This document shows positions 1 to 9,865 of a DNA stretch of 48,884 nt, one piece after another. The stretch's first letter is position 1. Each line of letters opens with the position of its first letter. The position numbers were made by a program, and so were the translations under genes. The stretch lies in assembly GCA_003427395.1 (NCBI GenBank), contig BFEA01000258.1, positions 915,693-964,576 on the forward strand. Direction: 5' to 3'. Source of the DNA: Chara braunii (lineage: Eukaryota > Streptophyta > Charophyceae > Charales > Characeae). A model generated the notes under the pieces. It saw nothing but the letters and a program-made list of their open reading frames with translations, did not search any database and had not been told where the DNA came from.

Positions 1-59
1 GGAGAAAAAAGTTCCAAAAAAGAAAAAAAACGCGATAAAAAAAAGAAAAAGTAAAACAT

Positions 60-290
60 GAAAGCAGGAAACAAAGAAAACAAAATAAAAAAAGGTCGCG
101 ACAGCGGGAAACGACGAAAACAAAAGGAAAAAAAAAGCCATGGCAGCGGGAAACGACAGACTGCAACGAAAACTTAAGGGGAAAAAAAGGTTGCGGCACC
201 AGGAAACGACAAACTGCGAAGGGGGACAAAAACCAACAAAAGAAGAAAAAAAAATGGAAAACGACGACCGAAAAACAAAAGAAAAAAAAA
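60..290 (+). repeat. A-rich imperfect tandem repeat
   Basis: Four or so diverged units carry the motif GGGAAACGAC (variants AGGAAACGAC, GGAAAACGAC) followed by A-rich sequence, spaced roughly 40-60 bp. Reading frames across it are very Lys/Arg-rich and look like products of the composition, not a gene. Confidence 0.5.
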
Positions 291-527
291 TCTGTCTTGT
301 CCGCTTATCAAACGGTGGGCGAGTCGAGATATTCATCCACATCAACGTCCGTCGTGTACCCAGCCCCATGGGCTCTCTCTCTCATTTACTGGCGCACTGT
401 GAACAATTCGGTACGGGCGCCACTCTGCACGCCTACCCGCCCTGGATCGCCTTCGTCCGCCCGCCCACATCGAAACTTCCAGCGCGCAGCGGACCATCGA
501 CCTCCCCCCTGCGGCGAATGCTGCTTA

Positions 528-720
528 AACGGACAACTGTTTCACTTCCAATGTAAGTTTTTCTTTCTTTTTTTTTATAGATTTTCTTTAGGTTTTTATT
601 AGGTTTGCTTTAGATTCTCTCCTTTAGATTGTTCTTCTTTTAGATTTCCCCTCTCCCTTTATATATACAGGGTGGATTAGTGCCCGTTCGTTTGGACGAA
701 GGGTTTTTTTTTCTATCTGC
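528..720 (+). repeat. Splice-site-like dispersed unit, copy A
   Basis: The unit reads AACGGACAACTGTT, then a 5' splice-like GTAAGT at about 552, a T-rich run ending in TATAG, repeated TTTAGATT motifs, and then CCCGTTCGTTTGGACGAA, a small hairpin (TTCGT/ACGAA). Related units occur near 1,030, 5,100 and 5,640. I cannot tell whether it is an intron of a transcribed repeat or part of a retroelement terminal region. Confidence 0.45.
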
Positions 721-771
721 ACGGTGAGCAAAAGTTGATGAATCTACTGCTAGAATCGAGACTATACACCC

Positions 772-914
<143 letters not shown>

Positions 915-1029
915 AACCGACACGGTGCTTTCATCGATAGGATTAGCAAAATCGAATGAATCTACTGCTAGAACATGGAAATATACAGGGTCACACAGTC
1001 CCCCCCCCTCACTCGTTTTCAAGAAACTT

Positions 1030-1215
1030 CTCCTATTCGTTTGGAGAAACGGACAGCAGGCGCAACATGAGGTAAGTTTTTTTTTTTTTTTTTTTTTCCC
1101 TTCTTCTTCTTGTTGTTAGATGTTTTCTTACCGTCCTGTTAAATTTTGTTTTAGATTTTTTAAAGATTCACCCCCCTCTCTTTTTGAGGAGCTGTGCCTG
1201 TTCGTTTCTTAAACG
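1030..1215 (+). repeat. Splice-site-like dispersed unit, copy B
   Basis: AACGGACAGC is followed by GAGGTAAGT (about 1,069), about 22 T residues, pyrimidine-rich sequence, TTAGATTTT, and then CTGTTCGTTTCTTAAACGGG. Order and spacing match copies A, C and D. Confidence 0.45.
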
Positions 1216-1387
1216 GGCTGCAGTCAGCAACACCACCAAAACCTGGCACTGTTGGCAGCCGGGTGCGGGCGAGTGTTGCAGCAGGGAAAAAAACTTGTTG
1301 AGCTTGACTCTAGTTCGACTTTGTGAAGTGACTATGAGGGGCTGGCCGTTCGAGCTATCCCTCACATAGAGAAACAAGGGGGCAAGA

Positions 1388-1414
1388 AGAAAAAAAAAAA
1401 AAAAAAAAAAAAAA
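1388..1414 (+). repeat. Poly-A tract
   Basis: An A run of about 27 nt. No recognisable retroposon body lies immediately upstream, so I do not call it a retroposon tail. Confidence 0.7.
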
Positions 1415-1510
1415 CAAAGGAGGCTCAGAGGAAAAGACTGAGAAATGACCATGTATGTGGTCGCGGTAGTAACTAAATGAGTAGGTGAGTGTACATGAGT
1501 GTGAGTGAGG

Positions 1511-1828
1511 CTGAGTCTATTCGTTTTCTGAACAGGCTCAGTAATGGTTGGGTACAACCATTCCTTGAGGCATATGGCCTGACGGGAAGGCCAGATGCTG
1601 CAGCGATTGAACGATATTGGTTCCACTAGGGGAACATCAAGATTTGCGGCCTTTGATCGTGGGCGCGGATCAAGGGCCCAGACCAGTTATGACTTTTTGA
1701 CTGTGGGCAAAGTTGTTGCCCACAATTTTCTTCTGGCTATAAAAGCCAAAAGCTCCCACACTTGCCGCACGGTTGTTGAGGCTGTGATGCTGCTCACTTG
1801 CACTTCAAGCGCAGATGAGCTTCATCAC
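1511..1828. repeat. Hairpin array 1
   Basis: Closely spaced short inverted repeats. Stem pairs: CTGAG 1511-1515/CTCAG 1537-1541; AATGGTT 1543-1549/AACCATT 1556-1562; TGGCCT 1575-1580/AGGCCA 1588-1593; GTTCC 1620-1624/GGAAC 1631-1635; TTGATC 1653-1658/GATCAA 1668-1673; TGTGGGCAA 1702-1710/TTGCCCACA 1716-1724; TGGCT 1734-1738/AGCCA 1744-1748; GTGATG 1784-1789/CATCAC 1823-1828 enclosing GATGA/TCATC. Each stem differs in sequence, so this is not a tandem repeat of one unit. Confidence 0.6.
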
Positions 1829-1908
1829 ATTGTGAGGGGCGGTGTTTTTCAGCCAGGGCCACCTTTATTATTTTTTTGTGGTGTGGGGGGCGAGCGGTTT
1901 TTTAGTTT

Positions 1909-2175
1909 GGGACCATCCCGTGGCGGTAACATGGGACCGTTTGGTACCATTTTGGGACCAGGTGAGACTGGTTTTGAAAATGGGACATGCACATTGGTGT
2001 GGCTATTGTGAGCGGACGTGGTGATTTGAGGCGGTTGGAATGGCGATTGATTGGGACTATCCTTGGAGACGTGGTGCCTTTGGAACTGCAATCGGGACTG
2101 CATTGGTACCATGTGGGGCATTTGGGACCATACGTGCCTTATTATTGGGAGCACCCTCCTGGAGGGTTATCCCAC
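1909..2175 (+). repeat. TGGGACCA-rich degenerate repeat
   Basis: The motif TGGGACC or a one-base variant recurs at about 1,909, 1,931, 1,953, 1,980, 2,050 and 2,124, with TTGGTACCAT interspersed. The segment ends with the near-palindrome CCCTCCTGGAGGG (about 2,153). Overlapping open frames on both strands are side effects of the G-rich repeat. Confidence 0.4.
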
Positions 2176-2337
2176 TCGAGTTCTCTCAATGGGCCCGACT
2201 CTTGCTCATTCAGACACTTGGGGAAGGAGGCGAATCGTCGTTAAGGGGAATGACCACAACTTGTGGAGTTGTGCGCCGCATATTTTCAACTTCAACAGCG
2301 GATATCTTTTATTTGATTCGGATACTACTTTACTTTC

Positions 2338-2427
2338 TTGAGTGAGCCACTTACTACTTCACTCAAGGTTAGCTGAATGATTCAGACTTCCCTTCACACC
2401 TGTGTGAACCCGCACTTGCTTAACCTT
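2338..2427. repeat. Branched (cloverleaf-like) palindrome
   Basis: TTGAGTGA 2338-2345 pairs with TCACTCAA 2359-2366. An overlapping outer stem, AAGGTTA 2365-2371 with TAACCTT 2421-2427, encloses two further hairpins: CTGAAT/ATTCAG (2373-2385) and TTCACAC/GTGTGAA (2393-2408, loop CT). The nested layout resembles a multi-branched RNA or a cruciform, but there is no tRNA A/B box. Confidence 0.6.
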
Positions 2428-2690
2428 GTTCATTGGATGTTTGCTGAAAAAGTAAAGTATATGCTTGTTTACATGTGTTTTGCTTTGAGTACAGGTAGGT
2501 TGAAGGATGTTTGAAAAAAAATTGATTACGTTTATTTGAGATGAAGAAAATAATTATCCTTTTTCTATCTTTCACATGTCTGCATGACAAAAGTACTTGA
2601 ATTTTGGAGTGAATAATTTCAATGGGTACTGTAAAAAGAAAAAACCTTCTGAACATAATGAAGGTGAAAATAATCAGACTTAGTTTTTTT
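2428..2690. other. AT-rich stretch without recognisable gene
   Basis: No credible coding region or RNA gene. From about 2,600 it weakly resembles the sequence preceding the second copy of the large repeat (about 5,880). Confidence 0.4.
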
Positions 2691-2695
2691 CCCGA

Positions 2696-3930
2696 GGATT
2701 TACCTTTTCTATTCTGAATGACCTTATCTACCTATACCTATCCAAATGATTTTCATTCTTTATTCTCCTCTGATTCTTTTCGTCTAAGTTACCCTGAACT
2801 TATAAGACACGGTAATAACTAAAAGTCAATCGCAGTGGCCACATTCTCATTCGCTAGCGAGCATCTGGAGCGGGGGTTCGTTGTTTTAGGATTCGTCCCT
2901 GTTATCGACCCAGAATGAACCATTCTACGGGGAGGTACTATGCCGATTCGATAGAGACAGTCCGACTTCTGAGATCCGATACTTGTACTCAGGCGAGGAG
3001 GAGGATTACTCCATACTACTTCCTAGAGGGAGAGACATGCAATACTTCAAGCAATGCACCCGATAAAAAATCATTTGCAAAGCAGCTTGTCATCCAAGAA
3101 AGATTGGAAGTGTACGAAGATGGGTATGCTCGTACCGAGTCTTAGGTCGACAGTAAGAAATTAATACTTTGGCAGCATGTCACATCAAGTTAAAATTTAG
3201 GCAGTCCGACTAATTTGTGGAGTTCAATATGAGGTGGTCGGATTGTATTTCGATCTTGTGTTATTGGATGCATCTAATGATGATTTTGATTCTTTTAGTT
3301 ATCATTTTATATTGAATATTTTTTTTTATCGACTACGGTCGATTCTTTTGATGTAATCATATTTGGTTATTAAAATTTTGTTTTGACTGTGTGTTTTAGG
3401 GACTAGGATTAGTTTTTGGGTTTCACACTTGGTTGAGACCCATCTAGTCGACCGACGTTTTCTTCGTACTTAGGAGATCAGCGCCCCAAGAGGGCGAACG
3501 ACGTTCGGGTCCACTTGACATTTAACCAAGCGTATCTACATTACAGCAAATGAGCAAACACCCTCAGTTGACCCACCTCCGCAATTGCATGTAAAAACTT
3601 TCGCACGTGGGTCAGTAGCTCGGTAGGGATATGCCCCTAAGGGTGGTGATAACCCCTTAGGGAAGGCAAGTTGTGCCTCGTGGAAACCTATCATGTCATA
3701 GGGGACCGTGGGAAGTACGACGGGTACACCCAGCTAGAGCAGAGAAGGGACAATGTGAGCACGCCCGTCTCGGCGGTTTGCGGGGTTATTTTGCGCCATT
3801 TCTAATTTGTCTCGATTTTGTTTTGTTTTAACTCTTGCATGACATGGTTGGAAGGGCTCCTGCACCTTGCAAAAGGGCGGGAGTCGATGCGCTCGACACC
3901 GGGCCATGGTGATAGCCGAGAGACAAAGGG
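2696..3930 (+). repeat. Large direct repeat, copy 1 (~1.2 kb)
   Basis: Collinear with 5,970-7,220 over essentially its whole length, with many substitutions and small indels (my eye estimate is 75-80% identity). Shared landmarks: CGACCTTATCTACCTAT-like sequence near the start, TTATCGACCCAGA, TCAAGCAATGCACC, GGAGATCAGCGCC, and a 9-bp hairpin CCCTAAGGG/CCCTTAGGG (3635-3643/3654-3662) conserved with the same 10-nt loop in the other copy. The two copies flank about 2 kb of hairpin-rich DNA, so they could be old LTRs, but I did not find convincing TG...CA ends, a primer-binding site or gag/pol between them. Confidence 0.75.
2915..3145 (+). pseudogene. Conserved coding-like segment in repeat copy 1
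   Basis: A 76-codon open frame whose product aligns with that of 6,188-6,415 (shared blocks ADS-ET-RLLRS, TPY-F-E, CNTSSNAPD, SFA-Q). A second frame over the same DNA is also open and similar between copies (shared EIR/KIR, SGE, MQYFKQCT-like block). Substitutions are spread evenly over the three codon positions, so I see no clear purifying selection in the listed frame. Most likely a fragment of an old mobile-element protein. I do not recognise the family. Confidence 0.25.
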
Positions 3931-4059
3931 GGTTGTTTTTGTTAAAGAATAAAAGAGGACGCAGGGGGAATACATATATTCATGATGTCGGGGCAAAAAC
4001 CCTGACACAAGGGTATTTGCGGGGGGTTTTGAACGTCGGATACTGTTCGATTTTTTTTT

Positions 4060-4400
4060 AAGGACTTGATGAGACTGGCGTTTGCGAAAGGTTTGACGTA
4101 TGACAAATAGACTAAATGTTTTGAGCTTCAGTCCGGAAGCTCGTGGCGTCTTAGAGTAACGACTATAATTGGCAATGCTTTACTTTTGTCAAAGTTGTAG
4201 AGGCGCGCAAACACGAAATCACTAAAGCTAGACCTATCTTACCGAAAGATAAGGACGCGCGACTGCTAAGTCGTGCGATTCAGGATCTAAGTATGTTAAA
4301 AAGAGGGAGGCGCGAACGTTAAGGATATTAAACCCGAGCTTGTCCCAGTAAAGTAAAGACGCGAAGTTGTTAAGTCGCGCGATTCAGAGTCTATGAGGTT
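4060..4400 (+). repeat. Degenerate ~113-bp tandem repeat
   Basis: Two units share the pattern AAGGACGCGCGACTGCTAAG (about 4,250) versus AAGACGCGAAGTTGTTAAG (about 4,363), each followed by TCGYGCGATTCAG. GAGGCGCG recurs at about 4,201 and 4,306. No gene. Confidence 0.5.
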
Positions 4401-4620
4401 AACAGGGACCACCGCACGGGGGGTTAAAACCACAACGGTGACCGAGTGGCCAGCAACTTGCTCAGCTAGGGGTGGAGACCGTTGCGGTTAATACATGCGG
4501 CCAACCGGTGGGGCAAGGCCAACAAGTAGGGCCTTCAAAGCCTCAAGCAGGCGAGGTAGCAGAGCCAAAGGCAGGCAGGGCCTGCAAGGCCACTTCATGG
4601 GGAAAAGTGATTGGGCAAGC

Positions 4621-5082
4621 TCTTCATATAGAAGAGTTGCTCCTATCATTGTCGTGATAGGAGCTAGCCAAGTAGGATACAACACTTGACTCTAACCCAA
4701 CGGATACCGAGTTCAAGACCGACTGCACGCATCTTACCGGGCTAGTTCCTTTTGGAGTTGCCCTTTCTGAAAGGGGTGCAATCGATTTCGACCACCTGAT
4801 CTTGAAGATCACGCGGCCGAGATCGGCCACGCAGGTTAGCATAGCCCCTGCGCTTTCAAGGATGACACGCATAAATCGAGAAATGGTTAAAAATTTTGTT
4901 CGATCCCAAATGGGATCGAACTCGGGTCTGTATTTCAGCGAGTCGTGAATGTGCTACGACGAGAGAAAATTGTTGGCTTGCCAATGAAAAAAAACGAACC
5001 CCCCCCCACCCCAACTAAAACAAAATGAATGTGAGGCGCCACATGGCGCCATTGGAAGTGACTGGGACGTTTTAGCCCCAGT
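4621..5082. repeat. Hairpin array 2a
   Basis: Stems in order: GCTCCTATCA 4639-4648/TGATAGGAGC 4655-4664 (10 bp, loop 6); CCCTTTC 4761-4767/GAAAGGG 4769-4775; TGATCTT 4797-4803/AAGATCA 4805-4811; GGCCGA 4815-4820/TCGGCC 4823-4828; TTCGATCCCA 4899-4908/TGGGATCGAA 4911-4920 (10 bp); GGCGCCA 5035-5041/TGGCGCC 5044-5050; ACTGGG 5061-5066/CCCAGT 5077-5082. Sequences are unrelated from stem to stem and all are perfect. Confidence 0.65.
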
Positions 5083-5099
5083 GTTTGTTGACAATGCCC

Positions 5100-5280
5100 T
5101 GGAAAACGGACGACTGTTCAACAGACGAGGTAAGTTCGTTTCAAGTTTTTTTTTGTTTTTTTTTTTTTTTTTATATTTCGTTTTATATTTTCTCTTAGAT
5201 TTTTNNNTTTTTTTTTTTTTCATTTAAGATTTTGATTTTTTTTTTTTCTTTTCTTCTTCTTATTTTGGTACCAGAGCACC
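5100..5280 (+). repeat. Splice-site-like dispersed unit, copy C
   Basis: AACGGACGACTGTT is followed by GAGGTAAGT (about 5,127), a long T-rich region with CTTAGATTTT, three undetermined bases (5,205-5,207), and TACCAG before the hairpin CGTTCGT/ACGAACG. Same order as copies A and B. Confidence 0.45.
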
Positions 5281-5460
5281 CGTTCGTTTTCGACGAACGA
5301 GTCTTGACTGTGCAAGACTGTTTCGTCGGACTTCCACCGACTCATCAAGAGGTTGAACCTCGCCAGTCATCGGTAGGGTGGGCGAGATCGAATGAATTTG
5401 CCGCCATAGGGCGGCTATGTTCAGCTGAGTTGTGCTCTTATTGTTAAACAAACATGTTTG
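5281..5460. repeat. Hairpin array 2b
   Basis: CGTTCGT 5281-5287/ACGAACG 5293-5299; AGTCTTG 5300-5306/CAAGACT 5313-5319; GTCGG 5325-5329/CCGAC 5337-5341; GAGGTT 5349-5354/AACCTC 5356-5361; CTCGCC 5359-5364/GGCGAG 5381-5386; CCGCC 5401-5405/GGCGG 5410-5414; the 12-bp palindrome CAAACATGTTTG 5449-5460. Stems lie almost end to end. Confidence 0.65.
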
Positions 5461-5540
5461 CAACGTCATCGGGCCTGTAGTTGTCTCTCCCTAAAAAGGT
5501 TTACGACCATTCGTTTGTTGCTGACAACGGTCTCGACTGT

Positions 5541-5590
<50 letters not shown>
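5541..5590 (+). repeat. (CA)n-(GA)n microsatellite
   Basis: A short CA run followed by about 19 GA units. Confidence 0.9.
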
Positions 5591-5594
<4 letters not shown>

Positions 5595-5639
5595 AAAAGG
5601 GGGGGAGGGCGTGGACCTTACCTGGTGACGGTTGAAAAC

Positions 5640-5818
5640 ACGCATCGGGTAAGTCGGTTTCCTTACCTTTGTAAGTCCTTTTTCTTTTGGCTTTTTCTTT
5701 TTGAAATTTATTTTTTCTTCTTTGTTTTTCTTAGTTTCCTTCCCCCTGAACGTCATGGGCATGAATAGTTGCACCCGTCCGTGATTGAAAACGGGCAGCA
5801 ACTGTCTACGGTTGCCCG
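5640..5818 (+). repeat. Splice-site-like dispersed unit, copy D, with hairpins
   Basis: GGGTAAGTCGG (about 5,648), then a T-rich stretch ending TTCTTAG, then paired stems CCCGT 5774-5778/ACGGG 5791-5795 and CGGGCA 5792-5797/TGCCCG 5813-5818. The following CTGACACTGTTGG resembles CTGGCACTGTTGG downstream of copy B (about 1,242). Confidence 0.45.
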
Positions 5819-5879
5819 AACCTGACACTGTTGGTATCATCCTTCTACGTACTATCTGCCTGTTTGTATAAAAAAAAAA

Positions 5880-7220
5880 TTATCATTTTGAAAATGATTA
5901 ATCCAGTGAGTGTCGTAAAAATAATTTTCAATAAAGAAGACAAAGCTGAATTGATCTAACATTTTCCTGAGGTCTACCTGTTCTATCCCGAACGACCTTA
6001 TCTACCTATGCATGTCCAGATGACTCTTATTCTCTATCTCCTTTGATTTCTTTTCGTCCAAGTTACCTTGAACTTAGGAGAAATAAGAATAACTAGAAAC
6101 TACTCACAGTGAATATATTATTTTTCGCTAGAAAGAATCTGGGCGGGGGTTCATTGGTTCAGGAGCCATCCTTGTTATCGACCCAGAGTGGGTCGTTCTA
6201 CGGATGGGGTGCTTGCCGATTCGGTGGAGACGGCCCGGCTTCTAAGATCCGAGTTTTGTGTTCGGGCGAGGGGGAAGAGTACACCATACCACTTCGTAGA
6301 GGATGATATATGCAACACTTCAAGCAATGCACCTGATGAAGAATCATTTGCAAGGCAGTTCGTTATCCCAAAAGATTATAAATATATGAAGACGAGATTG
6401 CATGTCAAATTGTAGGTTGGCGATAGGCTGGAATGAATGACTTTGGCAACGCGTCTCATCAAGTCAAAACTAAGGCAGTCGATTACCTTGTCGGCTGCAT
6501 TAATGTTATTGTCCGTAACCAGCTTCTTGTTGACGATTGTATGATTGTTTTGTGGAGTTCGACATGGGGTGGTCGGATTTTATTCCGGTTTTGTGTTATT
6601 TGATGTATGAAATGATGATTTTGATCCTTTTAGAATATTTATTTCTATCGACTAGGTCGATCCTTTTGATATAATAATGTGTGGTTGTTTTAATTTTCTA
6701 TTGACTGTGTCTTAGGGACTAGGATCAAATTGAGGGTTTCACGCTTGGTTGAGACCGTCATAGGCGACCGGCGTCCGCATCGTACTTAGGAGATCAGCGC
6801 CGTAAGGGACGGACGACGCTCGGGTCCACTTGGTATTAACCAAGCATATTTATACTACAGTGAACGAGCAAAGACCCTCGGTTGACCTACCTCTACGATT
6901 GCATTTAAAACCTTTCGCATGTGGGTTAGTAGCTCGGTAGGAATATGCCCCTAAGGGTGGTGACAACCCCTTAGGGAAGGAAAGCTTATGCCCCACGGGA
7001 ACCTATCATGTCGTACTGGACCGTGGGATGTATAACTAACACACCCGCCTTGAGCGGCAAAGGGACGACACGACTACGACCGTCTCGGTGGCTCGCGGGA
7101 TATTTTGCATCGTCCCAAGTTTTCTCTTATTTTGTTTAGTTTAACTCCTGCGTGACATGGCCGAAATGACTCTCGCCTTTGCAAAAAAGGCGGGAGCAGA
7201 TGCGCTCGACAACGAGTCCT
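5880..7220 (+). repeat. Large direct repeat, copy 2 (~1.3 kb)
   Basis: Diverged copy of 2,696-3,930. It retains the conserved hairpin CCCTAAGGG 6949-6957/CCCTTAGGG 6968-6976. Start-to-start distance from copy 1 is about 3.3 kb. Confidence 0.75.
6188..6415 (+). pseudogene. Conserved coding-like segment in repeat copy 2
   Basis: A 75-codon frame matching the product of 2,915-3,145. The first codon here is GTG, not ATG. Function unknown. Probably a mobile-element fragment. Confidence 0.25.
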
Positions 7221-7391
7221 TGTGAGGGAATGTGAGTAAGATAAAAAAAATAAAAAATCACAAACGTGAGTGAAAAAAAAAAATAATAATAATAACGTAT
7301 GTGTGAAAGTTAAACAAATGAATGACCGCATTTCACCGTGCCACCATCAATTGATCACACTGCTCATTTTACTTATTGTCAATCCTTTACC

Positions 7392-7392
<1 letters not shown>

Positions 7393-7480
<88 letters not shown>
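7393..7480 (+). repeat. (CT)n microsatellite
   Basis: About 44 uninterrupted CT units. Ser-Leu or Arg-Glu frames through it are spurious. Confidence 0.97.
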
Positions 7481-7482
<2 letters not shown>

Positions 7483-7604
7483 AAGTACCTGTGCGCAGAA
7501 CTCTCGCTCCACATGTCCACAACTTCTCCAAAATTAACACCTCCTGAGAGAACGAATGTATGGATGTGTGTCTTGCAATAGACAAGACAAACATCCATTC
7601 ATTT

Positions 7605-8590
7605 CTACATCTTGGCAGCGCGGGCATGAGCACGCTGCCAGCGCATATGAGCCGACACCACGTTCCTGAGGAAATCACGCAGACGTTGTTCCGCTGCACT
7701 CGCTTCTGGCGTAGTCAGCTCCTCCGGAGGCGTTGGTGGAACGAAGTTCAAGTTGATCTCATCATCCTCGTGTCCATGAATGTTCCTCGGTCTGAGTATA
7801 GGGTTTATGCGAACCCCGCAACGTATCAGTAGGTTGTAAATAACACAGACCGCACAAAATTTGAGAGATAGGGAGGCCTGTGTGTGTGCAAAAACATCCG
7901 CCACATACATTTTAAACTTCCAAAGGCTCGCGCGACACAGCCGCGACAACCTTTATGATTCATGTTGAATATCGTTGTGTGTATCCCATCCACCTGCGGA
8001 CCGTCGTACGATACCACCAACCATGACAAGCTCGGGTATCCATTATCACCGAGGATGTACCCCCGTGTCTCCATACCCCCTGGCAACACCAGTGGGTCTG
8101 CAAGAAACAACACAAGGATTTTGGAGTTGTGCAAGCTGCCAGGCCATTCCACGTACACGTCATACACTTTCAAATCCATGCCCATAACAATTTATGCAAC
8201 AATCGAAAAGTGTCGGTGACAATCATAGTACGGTCTACCCGGCTCCCCGACTGGCTTGTCGATAAATATGTGTGTGCAGTCTATAGCCCCATAACACCGC
8301 GAAAATCCTTTTCCCCGACCTTGGCTAAAGCTTCCACGAGATGCTACCCTTCAGGAAACCAGATCTTGTCCGAGGATCCTCACATGATCGTCATGGTGGC
8401 ATCTTGGACGACAGTCCGACCCCGAATGAAGCGGCTGAATGTTCATAGCTTTCACTGGTGGCCCATCTGTACAGAGCATATGCGGTGAGTTGATCCGGTG
8501 GAGTATGAGTCTTGTACCACGTATCAGCTCATTGCAGATGTGGCTCCAAGTTCGCAAGAATCCCGCGGAACATCCCCTCGCCCATTTTTA
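7605..8590 (-). pseudogene. PIF/Harbinger-type transposase remnant
   Basis: Read right to left, several frames together give the HARBI1-like order. An N-terminal block (about 8,560-8,380) contains QLTAYALYRWATSESY and SAASFGVGLSSK, the helix-turn-helix-like region of the family. The first catalytic segment is CYGAIDCTHI (about 8,290). Next come PGSLHNSKIL, then a second acidic motif ILGDNGYP at about 8,030 and GCVARAFGSLK with LLIRCG. In Harbinger elements these flank the DDE residues of the cut-and-paste nuclease. Damage is clear: an in-frame stop replaces a codon just before the segment VMGMDLKVYDV (about 8,190), a frameshift lies near 7,830-7,950, and there is another stop in the N-terminal block. 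No TIRs were identified around it. Family assignment is firm; activity is very unlikely. Confidence 0.85.
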
Positions 8591-8599
8591 TATTGTTAA

Positions 8600-9275
8600 A
8601 AAAATAGTATTTTGATGCATTGTCCTTACGAGTCATGTTTACCAAAGCACCAGTAGCTCTTGGCCTCACCCACCAACGCGGCAGAGAGGGGTCTTACATG
8701 GCTGCCATAGCCAATGCCTTGAGGAGGAACGAGGAATCAATCAAAGTGAGATGGAGCAGACTGGTCCCAACGGACAATTGCAGGAACCGGTAGACTACAA
8801 TCGACAGTTGTCTTGCAATGGTTTGCATCTCCTCTGTGCCACATATTGCAACCATCATTGCTGCAACAACGAGCAGCATTACTGTTCGTCACTCTTCCTT
8901 CCCTGCCGCAAGATTCGACCGTGGAGGTATACTGGCGATGGCAATGATGGGAGCAAACGTTCGTGGACTATGGCCTCTGAAGCACCGAACAACACCCAAC
9001 GTGTGTGATCGATAACCGTGCCCATTTCGAAATTCATATTCTTCCCGCTGAATGAAGCGACTGCGGAGGACGAGTGAGGAGGCGACCTTGTGTGGTGGGG
9101 GAGGCCCAGGTTGGGGTGGGACCGGTAGGGGGGAGGAGGCGGAAGAAGGTAAGGATCAACAACCAATTTGCAGACCGCCGATCTACGGACACTGGACGTC
9201 CGCAAGGCATCGCCACTCCGAACCCCGGCGCACTTTCGCCTCCCGTTTGCGCGGTATCTTCGTTGGCTGGGTTCC
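8600..9275. other. No recognisable gene
   Basis: Overlapping open frames on both strands (e.g. minus 8,879-9,397) lack a recognisable domain. The segment could be non-coding flank of the Harbinger remnant. I saw no MYB-like partner ORF. Confidence 0.35.
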
Positions 9276-9277
9276 CG

Positions 9278-9490
9278 GGGCCAAGTTCCACTAGCATGGC
9301 TCTTGTTCCCGTAATGGGGATCTCCCTGTTGCTTGACACTCCTTGCCACCATCGATTGCCATGGAGCGTAGAGCAAGGTCATTCTCTTCATTTTCATGTT
9401 GGCTTATTGAGGCAGGTTGTGAGCTCAGTGCTTCCCCATTGGCTGCACATGTTCACCTTCTTTTGTTGAAGGTGGTCTGTGAGTCCTCCT
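9278..9490 (+). repeat. Inverted-copy repeat, left member
   Basis: Matches the reverse complement of about 16,335-16,535. Both contain CACTAGCATKGCTC, ACACTCCTTGCCACC and a segment encoding LLRQVVSSVLPHWLHMFTFF here and a near-identical peptide in the other copy. Over the best-aligned ~85 bp most differences are silent in that frame, hinting at former coding function. The copies face each other across about 6.9 kb holding the LINE. Confidence 0.65.
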
Positions 9491-9865
9491 CTCTGGAGTG
9501 GTGCACGTCAAGCTAAACTTGAAGAGGGAGACCTCCTGTCTCATTTCAGATACGGTAGTGATGAATCAAAAACAAAAAGGGAGAGGGCAAAAACCCTGCA
9601 TCAGGGAGCGATCGGACCGGGTGGGTGGTGTAGCGCTCTGTTACAGTCCTTGTTAAGCTCTAACCGAGACATTGCCTAGTCACCACCTCGACCGCTGATA
9701 AGAGTAGGTACAGTCTTGCGTGTCGTTTTCAACAGGGACATTTGTGCAAGTGCCATATAGGTATTCCTGTAGCATAGAGCAAGGTAGGATTTAATCAAGC
9801 TCGTGGAGGAGCTTGGAAGTGCAATTTAGTCTGGAAATCACAACTGCTACCCTAGGTCTAAGGCG

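Noticed and set aside
2696-7220. Complete LTR retrotransposon
   Set aside because: No gag/pol, primer-binding site or clear TG/CA ends found between the two copies; recorded as a direct repeat.
7270-7699. Open frames on both strands with Ser-Leu or Arg-Glu runs
   Set aside because: Produced by the CT repeat at 7,393-7,480.
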